The notes: generated by a model not told the origin, from the letters alone. Positions 34,925 to 44,733 are shown, counted from the stretch's first letter. The stretch: DNA of 53,584 nucleotides from Balneolales bacterium (GCA_022565805.1 JAIULZ010000009.1:1-53584); one strand, 5' to 3'. Numbers and translations are program-made.

Positions 34925-37573
34925 TTACGGATGAAGAGTGTCCCACCATTCAGGCTGATCTTTGAGATATTTATCGAAATAGCTAATGATGGTATTTTTC
35001 CAAAGTATAAATTTACGGAAGTCTACGATATGGTGATCCTGCTGCTCAATTTTAACGTATTCAACGTCGCGTCCAAGTAATTTAAGCGCAGTATACAGCT
35101 GCATACTTTCGGCAGGCGGCACATTGGTATCTGAAAGACCGTGGAGCAGAAGAAGCGGCGTATTTATTTGATCGGCGTGGAAAATAGGGCTTTGCTGAAT
35201 ATAGATTTCGGGGGTATCCCATGGAAACGAATTAGCCGATGCCACCGAACTGTACAAATAGCCCCAGAAGCCATCGCCCCAGTAGCTTGTAATATTACTG
35301 ATGCCGGCATGAGAAACTCCTGCGGCAAAAATATCGGTTTCGGTGAGCAGCAGTTGTGTCATAAAACCACCATACGAAGCTCCTATAGCGCCAACGCGGT
35401 CTGCGTCTGCGTATGGGTGCGCCTCAAGGAATCGCGTAGTACCTTCAATTATTTCGCCACTTACCCTAATTCCCCAGTCATTGATGTGTCTTTGCGAAAA
35501 CTCCTGGCCATAACCAATGGCGCCGCTGGGTTGCAGCACGTATACCAGGTAGCCGTGAGCAGCATAGAGTTCTTTAGGATAACGCCCGGAAAAGGCTCGG
35601 GTAACAGGCGTGGTTCCACCATAATAATACACGATAACCGGGTATTTTTTATCGGCATCAAAATTTGCCGGATAATACACATGGCCGTCAATTTCGGTAC
35701 CATCGTCGAGTGTAAAAACCCAGTCTTTGGCGGTGCCAAAATGAACGTTACGGTAGGCATCCTCACCCGGAAAAACTATAACAGAACTGCGGTTTCTGCG
35801 GAGGTCGGTTCTGTATACTTTTTGCGGATCATTCATTCCATGGCCAATAAAAGCAGCGCGCTCTGCATTCCGGGCAATTGAAAAACCTGATGCCATTTCC
35901 ACGCCAGTTTCTACTTTGGTGAGACTATAGTTTCTGGTATCGTAACGATATACTGTATTGAAACTTTTCTCAGTTACAGCAAGAAATACCGACCGACCGT
36001 CGGGCGACCACATCGCTGCATTTACAGATGGATCAAGATCTCTGCTTATACTGATAATAGTACGGGTTGTGAGATTCATGATATACGCCTGCGTATCGTA
36101 GTCGTTCGCCAGAGTATCCAGCGTATTGCCAACATCTCCAAAAGCATTTGGGCTTCCTGTAAAAAGCAGCCGGCTGCCATCCGGCGAAAAACGGGCTCCG
36201 GAAACCCAGGGGGCTTTTGTAAGACTTTCCATTTTACCGGTCCGGGGTTCGAAGATAAACAGCTCGTGTTTACTAAAAGGGCGCTCTGAGTAGTCTACAT
36301 AGGTTCTGCCAAGTATAAGCCGGGTCCCGTCTGGGCTAATATCGTGTAAATTAGTGCTGTACAGACCTGCTGTAAGCTGTACACTTGCGGCAGAGGCCAA
36401 ATCCAGCTTAAAGAGGCGACTACGATGGCGCCAGTCGGGGTATCGATCGTGCATACCGTCTAACCTGCGCACCCCGGTATTATTCTGGTCGGGGCGAATA
36501 CTAACTGAATAATACAATGCTCTGCCGTCTGGTGCCCATAAATGGCTTTGCAGATGTTCCACATCTTTTAGTACAGGTTCTTGAGTTCCGTTTTCCAAAT
36601 CGATAACCCAAACCGTGCTTTTAGACCCGTTTCGCGCTACATAGGAGAAGATTTTATCCTGATGAGACCACTGCATTCCGCTAATTTGCGTACTGCCCCG
36701 AAAGCTATTCAAAATTCTTCCGGTTGAAAAGTCGCGCATTTCAATCCAGGAATCCCAGCCGTCTGCGCTAGTATTGGCCTGCCTCATATGCACCGCTACT
36801 ATAGAGCCATCTGCAGAAAGAGAAACGCCTACCGACTCTGGGGTAGTCATTAAATGCTGTAAGCTAAGAGGCCCGGCCGGCCTTAAAGATTGTTGCAAGG
36901 AAGCAGAGTGCCCGTCAGCCAGCCTCACAAAAGTTTTAAACGGAAAAGAAACGGAGCCAAGCTGTGATCTGCTTCCAAGCAATTTAACCATAACCAAATG
37001 CCGGCCTTGACTAAGCTCAATCTCTGCTGATTGCTCTCCCGGTTCTGCCGTGGCGGTTTCTGCAGAGGCTTTCATAATGTGGCGTTCCCCGTTTATGTAA
37101 AGCGCTGCCATTGCTGGAGTATTAATTGTTATGGTGGCTTTAGCCCATCTGTCGGAATGTATATAGGTTGCCAGATATGTTACGCTATAGGCATTTTCAA
37201 CCGTTTCGGAGAGAGGCAACATCACCCTGCGGTCGGTTTCTGAATTACGCACTTGCCAGCGCATAGTTCCATTTAATGGTAGAGACCGGGATAAACCTTC
37301 AGACGGCTCAGATTGCAGTATTCCTCTGGAATATCCCTCAAAAAATAGCTCGGGACCGGGTTTATTCCCCCGGATATCCCGCTCATCATGGAAAACCGGC
37401 ATTTGAAAAATCGCCGGGCCAAGCTTTAGCCACGAGGTAATAGTAAGGTCGGCATCTTCATCGGCGGTTTCGGCCAATGCAGGTATAGAAGTAAAGAACA
37501 ACAGCGCAGTTAAGCAAACAAGTCGGGCAATAGCCGTGGCTGCATTTCGAACCGGCATTAAATCAGATCGCAT
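34925..37573 (-). CDS. Secreted prolyl oligopeptidase family (S9) serine peptidase
   Basis: An 882-residue peptidase that should cleave short peptides, possibly of DPP-IV/acylaminoacyl type. A signal peptide lies at about residues 5-35 (ending PALAE). An extra N-terminal domain with PVFHDERDIRG and jelly-roll-like strands follows (about 40-245). Then comes a beta-propeller (about 250-600, with repeats such as SPDGSRLLFTG, SPDGTRLILG and WSPDGRSVFLAV), and last the alpha/beta-hydrolase domain (about 620-880). The triad is Ser733 (GASYGG), Asp815 (SDTNVP) and His847 (DHHI). Met6 is a possible alternative start with the same signal. The protein is periplasmic or secreted. It is convergent with the metzincin gene, so two exported peptidases sit side by side. 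Confidence 0.93.
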   Translation of the reverse strand: MRSDLMPVRNAATAIARLVCLTALLFFTSIPALAETADEDADLTITSWLKLGPAIFQMPVFHDERDIRGNKPGPELFFEGYSRGILQSEPSEGLSRSLPLNGTMRWQVRNSETDRRVMLPLSETVENAYSVTYLATYIHSDRWAKATITINTPAMAALYINGERHIMKASAETATAEPGEQSAEIELSQGRHLVMVKLLGSRSQLGSVSFPFKTFVRLADGHSASLQQSLRPAGPLSLQHLMTTPESVGVSLSADGSIVAVHMRQANTSADGWDSWIEMRDFSTGRILNSFRGSTQISGMQWSHQDKIFSYVARNGSKSTVWVIDLENGTQEPVLKDVEHLQSHLWAPDGRALYYSVSIRPDQNNTGVRRLDGMHDRYPDWRHRSRLFKLDLASAASVQLTAGLYSTNLHDISPDGTRLILGRTYVDYSERPFSKHELFIFEPRTGKMESLTKAPWVSGARFSPDGSRLLFTGSPNAFGDVGNTLDTLANDYDTQAYIMNLTTRTIISISRDLDPSVNAAMWSPDGRSVFLAVTEKSFNTVYRYDTRNYSLTKVETGVEMASGFSIARNAERAAFIGHGMNDPQKVYRTDLRRNRSSVIVFPGEDAYRNVHFGTAKDWVFTLDDGTEIDGHVYYPANFDADKKYPVIVYYYGGTTPVTRAFSGRYPKELYAAHGYLVYVLQPSGAIGYGQEFSQRHINDWGIRVSGEIIEGTTRFLEAHPYADADRVGAIGASYGGFMTQLLLTETDIFAAGVSHAGISNITSYWGDGFWGYLYSSVASANSFPWDTPEIYIQQSPIFHADQINTPLLLLHGLSDTNVPPAESMQLYTALKLLGRDVEYVKIEQQDHHIVDFRKFILWKNTIISYFDKYLKDQPEWWDTLHP

Positions 37574-37750
37574 AAACTATGGGGTTAATCATTGATAGTG
37601 AATAAAAAATATAGTGGCGGGTTTTATCTCTATTTGGAGAATAAAAAATACCAAACAACCGAATTTAGGAAAAAAACACCAACTGCCTGTGCCTGCATTA
37701 ATCGAAGTAAACAACTTTCAAAAGGTTTTGCAAGAGCTTCTGCTTTTAAC

Positions 37751-37860
37751 ACTATCCGAAGCGGGAAAAAAATAAAACCGGAGTACATACGCTTCGTGAA
37801 GAAAATTTAATTTTCCATTCCAGGGCAGAAATGGGTAAAAAATAATAATGTGAAGTCCTC
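37751..37860 (+). repeat. Dispersed intergenic repeat, copy D
   Basis: AAAATAAAACCGGAGTA (37769-37785) matches copy F exactly (about 46214-46229). GAAAATTTAATTTTCCATTC then GGGCAGAAATGGGTAAAAAA follow in the expected order, and the right end is decayed. A GGTTTTGCAAGAGCTTCT just to its left (37723-37742) resembles the family's end motif. Confidence 0.45.
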
Positions 37861-38453
37861 ATTTCCCGGAACATTAAATACAAGATTAAGCATATTACAG
37901 GCAACCCGGCCTTTCCTATTCTTTCTATTTTTATGTATTTTAATACTTTACGAACATACTTTAGAAGACTAATAAACACTTTCTATTCTGTTCCTATCCG
38001 ATACCTGCTCAAAAATAGTGTTTTCCAACATCTTACATTTGGCTGTAAGACTAAATAGAAAAAAACGCGCAAGAGCCTTATTTTATAAAATTGAATCTTC
38101 AGAATGCTTCCATAAATATTGGTTTTATATATTTCACATTTCACATGTTTTAAAATATAAAACCAAGTCCGCAGTTCTGAGCTCTGCCGGTTTTCATTTT
38201 TCATCCAAAGATAGCATGCAGATGAGAGCAAGTAATTACGATTAAATGAGTCAATCTGAAGCTATATGTATAGTCTTTACGTAGGGTAATCAGTTGTATT
38301 TATTTACGAACAGAAAATTATCATTAAGCTTATTGCATCTGAGACAGCTTAACCTTTAATTATCATTTGCATTAACAAATTATTCTTAGTATTCGCAGAA
38401 CGCTTTGAAAAAACATATCCGAAGAAATGTAACAGACAGCGAAAATCTTTGTG

Positions 38454-38574
38454 TGCATTCAACAGCGCCGCAGGAAGAAAAACAGCAGTAGCCAACACTT
38501 GTAAGTCGGCGATTTTGTATTTTGTAGCAAAGCAGATAACACGCAAATAAACGGTTTTGCGATGCCTTCTAATA
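38454..38574 (+). repeat. Dispersed intergenic repeat, copy E
   Basis: TGCATTCAACAGCGCCGCAGG, then GATTTTGTATTTTGTAGC (about 38511-38528), then AACGGTTTTGCGATGCCTTC. This is the same block order as copy A, with the right end nearly identical to the family consensus. Confidence 0.52.
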
Positions 38575-38978
38575 CCACAGAATAGATTAAAGCAACTATA
38601 TAACCCAGCTTTATATTGAAAATCAAAAAGTGGTATTTAGGTATTTACAGAATCCAGGCTTAGTTTTCTAAGAATAACGGTCAGAATAGATTAAACTACA
38701 TAAAACTAAAGTTCTGCTTCCGGTAAGCCTTCAATCTGATTTTATATTAAAGAATAGTCGTACACCGCCATTATCGCTTTGCTGTATCACGAAGCTTAAG
38801 TTTTTAGGTATTTATGAAAACTGTTGGAAAAAGATGTGGGTATCTAACCCATCAGCAATGTAATACGTGAAATTAGCGCCAATGGCTGTACAGGCACTCT
38901 GCTACTTTTAGCCATACTCCCAACCGTAAACCATATTCTGCCCTGAGTATCACAGAAAAAATACGAGCCTTTTTTGAG

Positions 38979-41696
38979 ATGAGTGAAGGTACTAAACCCA
39001 AGCCTGCAGCGCCACGGTCGATTATACCCTTATTTACTGCTGTTGCAGTATTAAGGAATAATCAGCACGACGTTGAGCAAATAATAGGACCTTTTCTGCA
39101 ACCCGAAATATCCGGTGGAGAGCTCATCATCATTAATGATGGCTCGGCAGATGGAACCCACGATGCGGTTACATCTCTACTGGACTATTTTAGCAGAGAT
39201 GATGTCTATTATTTCGAAAATGAAATCCCCCGCGGTACCAGTTTATGCCTTAATATGGCTCTGGGCGAAGCCCGCTCCTCTGCTTTTATCTTTATAGATG
39301 AACCACTGGAGCTTTCTTTTTTTGATTTAACAAACGCTTTGGAAAGTCTTAAAAATTCGACCAGCGCATTCTTGCTGCCCGAAGACCAATCTTTTTCTGA
39401 TGTTAAAACTATCCGGAAAATGATCGGCGTTAAGAAACTTCCTTCTTCGCTCAACTTTATTTTACGCACCGACCGTATACCTTCGCATCAGCTCTTTTTT
39501 AATCCGTTCATCGACAGGGGGCAGTCAGCAGAACTCTTTTTACGATCCGGGCTGGCACAGGCACATACACTGGCACCTCCATGCTTTTTTTCTACAGAAA
39601 AGCCCGAACTTGTAATCTCTATTTCAGAGAAAGACGCCGCTGCGGTTGCTTTTAGTCTTAATACGGCTAAACATTCGGCTGACATTCCAGATTCTTCAGA
39701 CTCGATGTACGAAGATGCCGTTGCGCTCAAACTCGATGGGCGCATTGCAGATGCCCTGCACAAGTGTGATGAACTTTTAACAAAATTTCCGGAGCACGAC
39801 GATGCCCTTAATCTGAAAATTGAGCTTCTCCATAGGCTTAAACATTTTGTAGAAGCTTCAGAAATAATTCATCAGCGGAACCTGCAAAAACACCGTAAAA
39901 CGAGTGTATCCCAAACACCGGCAGCTTCCTCAGCAATTCTAAACCGGACTTCTGAAGAGGATTCGGGTAATTCATCTTCAGAATATGATGAAAACAAAAA
40001 GCCAAAGACCGTTGCTCTTGATGAAAAATCGGTCGGCTCTAAACCTCAATCCGATCTCTTTGGATCTGCCGATAAGCCCGCAAATACCGAAGAAACCACA
40101 GATGCTCCATCCGGAACCGGCTCTTCCCGCTTTAAAATACAAACAGAATCCAGTTCTCCAGACAGCGACACCGACAAAGACACCGGAAGCGTAGGGAAAT
40201 ATAACTACGCCGACAGCCAGGATGAGTCTGTTTTAACCAAAGAAACATCTACGGTTGATGATGAAGCTGAAGAGGAGGAGAGAAAATCATACGAAGCTGT
40301 CAACAGAGATATTTCCTACACAAACGATGACTCGGTTGAAGCTGAAGACGAGTACAGTAGCGAAGACGAAAGCGAAAGCGAACCCGAAGCTAGCGCCGAA
40401 CCTTATGTTCGTCCCGACAGTTTTCGCCATTCTGTAATTGTGCCGGTTACCGCTCTTGGGCTCGACTTTATAGAAAACTTTGTAGTTAGCCTCAATGCGT
40501 ATGGTAGTGAGGCCGATACAGAACTTATCGTAATTGACAATGTATGCCTCGACGATACCTATGCGTATTTAAAGCAACTCGAGGAATCTCATTTTTTCCA
40601 TATCCACGTTATCCGGAATAAAGAAAATAAAGGATTTGCGGCTGCAGTAAACCAAGGCATAAAGCAGGCGCTTGGTACCTATATTTTAGTTTGCCATAAC
40701 GACATTGCCCTGGTGAGCAACCTGCCCAAACAGCTAGCGGCTATACTTGAGAAAAACCCGGATGTCGGTATGGTGGGGCCAACTACCGACAATTCGTGGA
40801 ACGAGCATCAAACGGTTGAGAAACATGCCGATCCACTGTCTTGTACCGAAGTTCCGGTGCTCGATAGTTTTTGCTTTTGCATTCGGGCAGAAGATGCGCT
40901 AAAAATGGAGGAACGCTACGGTCTGGCGTGGTATGATGATGTTCATCTCTGCCTGGAAGTACAGCAACGAGCCAGAAAAACGGTTCTGGCATCCGGTGTT
41001 TTCGTACCCCACTTTGGCGGAGGAACCACTTCCCAACTGGGCATTGAAGCAGACTCACCTCTTTTCTATGCCAATCAACAGCTTTTAAACGAGTCTTGGC
41101 GCTTTCCGGCCGCTTCGCCACAGCAGGACGAAGATGAGGAACTGCACCCGGTAGAAGAACTCTATCGGCTTGGGCAAATGGTAAATGTATACTACCCACA
41201 TCCTGATCATGTAAAGCGAATAAAAAAACTTTTTACCGGCGAAACAGAAGTCGATCTCAGAAATCTTGGCAAACTCAGCGATATAGATTTAATTAGTTTT
41301 ATCCGCGCGATGATGGTGATCGATAATCGTAGCTTTATGCGCCAATTCGAAGAGCAGCTCGAAAATATGCTGGATGAAGAAAGCGGACTTGAGCTGGTTT
41401 ATTTTTATTACGAAAGGCACATTTATTCGCGTTGCAAAAAACACCTGAACCGGATTGAAGGCGAACCCGGCTTACTTCGCAAACTGTACAACCTTAAAAT
41501 TGCATGGGGAGAACGGGAAGTGGAAACCGCTGTGAAATATTTAGCCGATTTGCTCGAACAATACCCTGCCTGCCCGGAAGTAAATGCAATAGCTGCGCAG
41601 GTTCACGACTTCGCCGGAAACAAAGAAGAAAGCGAGTCTTTCGCTACATTAGCAAAACAGCTGTATCCCGAAAAGTATAGAGAAGTCCTGGCTTAG
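38979..41696 (+). CDS. Double GT2 glycosyltransferase/TPR fusion protein
   Basis: A 905-residue cytosolic protein. The first GT-A (family 2) domain (about residues 15-215) has LIIINDGSADGT, but in place of the metal-binding DxD it reads FIDEPLE, so it may be weakened or regulatory. A TPR-like pair lies at about 243-305 (EDAVALKLDGRIADALHKCDELL). Then comes a long acidic, Ser/Glu-rich disordered linker (about 310-480). A second GT2 domain (about 483-720) has VIDNVCLDDTYAYL, NKGFAAAVNQGI and CHNDIAL, with an end-of-domain HFGGGTT. The last 180 residues are helical and TPR-like. This layout fits protein or surface-polysaccharide glycosylation; acceptor and donor are unknown. No sugar genes are adjacent. 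The ATG at 38979 has no clear ribosome site but gives MSEGTKPKPAAP. Confidence 0.85.
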   Translation: MSEGTKPKPAAPRSIIPLFTAVAVLRNNQHDVEQIIGPFLQPEISGGELIIINDGSADGTHDAVTSLLDYFSRDDVYYFENEIPRGTSLCLNMALGEARSSAFIFIDEPLELSFFDLTNALESLKNSTSAFLLPEDQSFSDVKTIRKMIGVKKLPSSLNFILRTDRIPSHQLFFNPFIDRGQSAELFLRSGLAQAHTLAPPCFFSTEKPELVISISEKDAAAVAFSLNTAKHSADIPDSSDSMYEDAVALKLDGRIADALHKCDELLTKFPEHDDALNLKIELLHRLKHFVEASEIIHQRNLQKHRKTSVSQTPAASSAILNRTSEEDSGNSSSEYDENKKPKTVALDEKSVGSKPQSDLFGSADKPANTEETTDAPSGTGSSRFKIQTESSSPDSDTDKDTGSVGKYNYADSQDESVLTKETSTVDDEAEEEERKSYEAVNRDISYTNDDSVEAEDEYSSEDESESEPEASAEPYVRPDSFRHSVIVPVTALGLDFIENFVVSLNAYGSEADTELIVIDNVCLDDTYAYLKQLEESHFFHIHVIRNKENKGFAAAVNQGIKQALGTYILVCHNDIALVSNLPKQLAAILEKNPDVGMVGPTTDNSWNEHQTVEKHADPLSCTEVPVLDSFCFCIRAEDALKMEERYGLAWYDDVHLCLEVQQRARKTVLASGVFVPHFGGGTTSQLGIEADSPLFYANQQLLNESWRFPAASPQQDEDEELHPVEELYRLGQMVNVYYPHPDHVKRIKKLFTGETEVDLRNLGKLSDIDLISFIRAMMVIDNRSFMRQFEEQLENMLDEESGLELVYFYYERHIYSRCKKHLNRIEGEPGLLRKLYNLKIAWGEREVETAVKYLADLLEQYPACPEVNAIAAQVHDFAGNKEESESFATLAKQLYPEKYREVLA

Positions 41697-41714
41697 CAGA
41701 TACTCCAGCCATTT

Positions 41715-42404
41715 TTATGAGTACCAGAAAAACATAACCAGCAGAATATCATAAACCGAGTGTGTCCAGGCCGTTATCCCGAAGCCGCGCAAAACTAGCA
41801 AACCGTTAAGCAACAGCCCGAACAGCATACGAAATATAAATGAGGGCCATGTAAACGCATCGCCAAGTGAACCCGTGTAATGTACGGCGCTAAAAATAAT
41901 AGCTGCCAGAACTATAGCTAAAGCAGTGGCAAAAGTTTGATCGAACAGTAAATTAAAAACCCAGATTAGGGCAAATACCAGCACTACCCGAAAAATAAGC
42001 TCTTCATATAAGCCGGCACCTATAGATAATGCCAGCATTTGTAGCCTTGTAACACCAGTTTCGGCAGGGGCAAGAAGGTAAGCCGGAGATACCGTAAATG
42101 CAGATGCAGAAAACATAAAACCGACAATACCAGATACTATAAAAGCCAGGAATATGGCCCAAACCGTGGATTCGGCTATCATCATACCGAAAAAAGCGGG
42201 TTTGTATTCTATTCGGCGGTCTTTTTCGCGATAGAAAATAAACGCACCCAGGAATACCAGCAAGACAAGGCTAACGTAGAGCGTGTTTTCATGTACAAGT
42301 AACAGCAGCGTTCTAATCCATATGTCTGCGGTAAGCCGAACCAAAGCCTCTTCCCCGGGTTGCGAAATAATGATCAGGATTTCATAAAGCGCAAAAAGAG
42401 GCAA
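41715..42404 (-). CDS. CPBP family intramembrane metalloprotease (N terminus uncertain)
   Basis: A multi-pass membrane protein of the CAAX-protease/bacteriocin-processing (CPBP) family. Numbered from TTG 42404, the motifs are EELIFR (Glu134, Glu135, Arg139), FSAVHYTG (His175) and WTHSVYD (His215), the conserved metal-site set. There are about six to seven hydrophobic segments. The protein-like sequence clearly continues upstream of TTG 42404: KRIKKYLENTSSLTYSFLAC is in frame, with an in-frame stop further up and no ATG, GTG or TTG between. The natural start position (42465-42467) reads ATA after a GGGGG stretch, so the gene may use AUA or a near-cognate CTG (about 42444-42446), or its start may be damaged. 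Its substrate is unknown. Confidence 0.8.
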   Translation of the reverse strand: MPLFALYEILIIISQPGEEALVRLTADIWIRTLLLLVHENTLYVSLVLLVFLGAFIFYREKDRRIEYKPAFFGMMIAESTVWAIFLAFIVSGIVGFMFSASAFTVSPAYLLAPAETGVTRLQMLALSIGAGLYEELIFRVVLVFALIWVFNLLFDQTFATALAIVLAAIIFSAVHYTGSLGDAFTWPSFIFRMLFGLLLNGLLVLRGFGITAWTHSVYDILLVMFFWYS

Positions 42405-42686
42405 ACAAGCCAGAAAGCTGTAAGTAAGCGAGGATGTATTTTCCAGATATTTTTTGATGCGTTTTATCCCCCAAAAGTAAAGTATTCATTTTCGCGACGG
42501 GGCAGTTTCACCTGCCACGTTTTTTTCCGGGCTAACTCTGCATCTTCGACGGATAATTGCTGCGGTGCAGTAGCTTTACCCCTGTTAAATAAAACTGCCA
42601 GGAAGGAGCTTACGAATTCCCGGCTTCAAGGTTTCCGGCGGTACCTTCCCGTGCTCAATTCAATATATATATAGCTAGCTAGTTAG

Positions 42687-44171
42687 TTAGCTGTCTAAAC
42701 TTGTGTTTATTACAACCTGGTTCGAATTACTTGCCGGCATATCCAGCACCTGAAAAGCTTTTGCGCTTATTTTAAGGTGGTTACCGGTAGTACGGTCGTT
42801 AATCAACACAAAGACTCCGCGATTGTTTTCGGGATTAATAACATGCACAACGCTACCAAGAGGCAGAGACGGATGCGCAGCAGTTAAAGCTTGCGGGTTA
42901 TACAACTCTCCGGAAGTTGTAGTTTGCCCTCTTTCATCGCTGCTATATACAATTACCCGGGCAACAAGCTCATTTCCGCTCGCCCTTAGCTCAGTGCTGT
43001 CTTTAACCCTGTATGGGTTCGCATGTGCTACGGTTGGTGGCGCAAGTAGTACAACTTGCTGACCTGCACGCACATCTGCTGTCGTAAGGCCCGGATTAAG
43101 CACCATAAAGTCCCGCTCATCCATTTGGTGTGTAGATAACAAATTCCGGATCGATTCATTCCGGCCTACTTCATGGCGAAAGAATCGTCCCTGAGCGGTA
43201 GAAGCCACCGCAAGCCCGGTAACCGATTGCGACACGGCCGATCTACCCACAATTAAGCTTTGGCCTATCGAAATAACATCACTTCTAAGATTATTAAATT
43301 CGCGCAGTTCGGCAAGTGATATATTATACATTCGCGCAATAGCACTAAGGTTATCACCAGGTTGTACTTCGTGATACGTAAAAGCAGCACCCTGCGCCGG
43401 AAGCCTTAGCGACTCTGACTCTGATTCTGATTCTGATTCTGATTCTGATTCTGATTCGGATACCTGATCATGGTCTGTGGTACTCTGGCTGGCTGCTGGT
43501 GGTATAGTTTGCCCGGTCTGATCTGTATCGCTAGTGCTTCTGCCAATAATTAATCGTTGCCCCAGACTAAGAGTGTTGCTCTCAAGTTTATTCCAGCTAA
43601 CCAATTCTTCGACAGTAACCCCAAACTGTCTGGAAATTGAAAAAAGTGTTTGCCCCCGCTCAACTATATGGTAGGTATTTTGTTCTACCGGAGCTGCATC
43701 AAGAGGGTTTTCCTTTTCTGTTACCGGTTCAATTGGCGGCGTTGGCGTAGTCTGCTCCTCGGTTTGCCGGCTGGTCTCCTGTTGCGAGCTTGAGGTCGGT
43801 TCTGCAACCCACAGCATAGTACCCGGCGAAAGAGCATCGCTGCTAAGGTTATTCCAGTCTCTAAGATTCTGCACCGTAATATTATATCTCCTCGAAATTG
43901 AAAAAAGAGTTTCGCCCTGCCTTACTTCGTGCCTCTTATCGTTAATAATTCCAGTTTGTTTTAAAATGTAAGAATTCGCTACAGTATTACTCACCGGAAT
44001 TACCACAACAGAAGATACAGCACCAACTTTTGAAACCTGCGCACCCATTGCTATCAAAAAGGCAGCTACGAAAGGGAATACAATCGTGCGTCTCTTCTTA
44101 CAATCTCTCATTCTCATAGAATGGTTCGTGTTCTGCAAATTACTCGGATAAAAATGGGGATACAGGATCAT
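42687..44171 (-). CDS. LysM repeat protein with RlpA-like double-psi beta-barrel domain
   Basis: A cell-wall-binding envelope protein of 494 residues. The signal peptide follows MRDCKKRRTIVFPFVAAFLI (about residues 21-52). There are three clear LysM domains (about 80-122, 167-209, 266-308) and a fourth divergent one (about 332-376). A C-terminal RlpA-like double-psi barrel (about 402-478, with TSGELYNPQALTAAHPSLPLGS and VFVLINDRT) may act as a lytic transglycosylase or bind glycan. A pure Ser-Glu repeat (238-254) forms a linker. The ATG at 44171 overlaps the stop of the upstream TPR gene (ATGA), which suggests coupling. Met19 or Met21 would give a neater signal peptide. Confidence 0.9.
   Translation of the reverse strand: MILYPHFYPSNLQNTNHSMRMRDCKKRRTIVFPFVAAFLIAMGAQVSKVGAVSSVVVIPVSNTVANSYILKQTGIINDKRHEVRQGETLFSISRRYNITVQNLRDWNNLSSDALSPGTMLWVAEPTSSSQQETSRQTEEQTTPTPPIEPVTEKENPLDAAPVEQNTYHIVERGQTLFSISRQFGVTVEELVSWNKLESNTLSLGQRLIIGRSTSDTDQTGQTIPPAASQSTTDHDQVSESESESESESESESESLRLPAQGAAFTYHEVQPGDNLSAIARMYNISLAELREFNNLRSDVISIGQSLIVGRSAVSQSVTGLAVASTAQGRFFRHEVGRNESIRNLLSTHQMDERDFMVLNPGLTTADVRAGQQVVLLAPPTVAHANPYRVKDSTELRASGNELVARVIVYSSDERGQTTTSGELYNPQALTAAHPSLPLGSVVHVINPENNRGVFVLINDRTTGNHLKISAKAFQVLDMPASNSNQVVINTSLDS
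43411..43458 (-). repeat. Hexanucleotide microsatellite in LysM gene
   Basis: Eight consecutive GAYTCK hexamers (GACTCT twice, GATTCT five times, GATTCG once) encode the Ser-Glu linker on the minus strand. The unit is six bases, so gain or loss keeps the frame and changes only linker length. Confidence 0.9.
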
Positions 44172-44506
44172 AAATCGTTTTCGTCTTTTAGCTCTATGAC
44201 TTCATGTAAAGCTTGCTGCATCTCGCGCAAGCTGTGCAAATCGTTAATTTTCCTACTCACATCGATACCATCGGTATAAAGCTTAGCGGCGGCATCAAGT
44301 CTGCCCTGCTCCTGTGCAAGCTTACCATAGTGATAATACGCACCGGAATAATCGGGATGCTTCCTCAAAAGCTCCACAAATTCCTTTTCGGATGTGGCAA
44401 TATCACCGACTTTAAAATACTCAATGGCAAGAGCAAATCGCGTAAAAGCATCTTCGGGATCTGCCATCAGGAACGCTTGCAACTGCTCGATTCGTGTATG
44501 ATTCAT
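44168..44506 (-). CDS. Small TPR protein
   Basis: A 112-residue soluble protein made of about three tetratricopeptide-like helices pairs: IEQLQAFLMADPEDAFTRFALAIEYFKVGD, EKEFVELLRKHPDYSGAYYHYGKLAQEQG and DAAAKLYTDGIDVSRK. The last segment is acidic. Such short TPR proteins usually act as protein-binding adaptors in the cytoplasm. Its stop overlaps the start of the LysM/RlpA-like gene, so the pair is translationally coupled; the partner may be in envelope or cell-wall work, which is inference. The start ATG at 44506 gives MNHTRIEQ. Confidence 0.88.
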   Translation of the reverse strand: MNHTRIEQLQAFLMADPEDAFTRFALAIEYFKVGDIATSEKEFVELLRKHPDYSGAYYHYGKLAQEQGRLDAAAKLYTDGIDVSRKINDLHSLREMQQALHEVIELKDENDL

Positions 44507-44733
44507 CTAAAACAAAAAACTTGGTTTTGGAATATCTGTGTTTTGGGAAGTTGTAATTTTCGGAATTACAAAAATATCGTCTGTGGTGGGTATCGCAAAA
44601 AAGCAACCGGCTCCCTATCCGGAAAACTCTTAGAGATAAAAAGACTCTGCAGATTATTTTCCGAATTTGTTTACTTTTGCGATTATTCTAATACAAACTT
44701 AAGGCGATCTTACGGCTTTTACAATGCATGCCT

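Larger units (their letters stand above)
37574..38978. other. Gene-free stretch of about 1.4 kb
   Basis: The largest gap in the window, between divergent genes. It contains two copies of the dispersed repeat in the same orientation (about 37751-37860 and 38454-38574). Several short open frames on both strands (for example 37592-37810 and 37983-38231) lack ribosome sites and protein-like composition. The rest is AT-rich and unrecognised. Confidence 0.6.

Noticed and set aside
35141-35881. A long open frame opposite the S9 peptidase gene
   Set aside because: It is the antisense shadow of a gene whose catalytic triad is intact.
37592-37810. A 72-codon ORF
   Set aside because: It runs into repeat copy D; the shared KIKPEY-like words with 46126-46308 come from the repeat DNA, not from a protein family.
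42661-42692. Short repeated TA and TAGC/TTAG units after the LysM gene stop
   Set aside because: Simple low-complexity sequence that gives tandem stop codons; no further structure.
43411-43458. A CRISPR-like array
   Set aside because: Units are six bases with no spacers; it is an in-frame microsatellite in a coding sequence.
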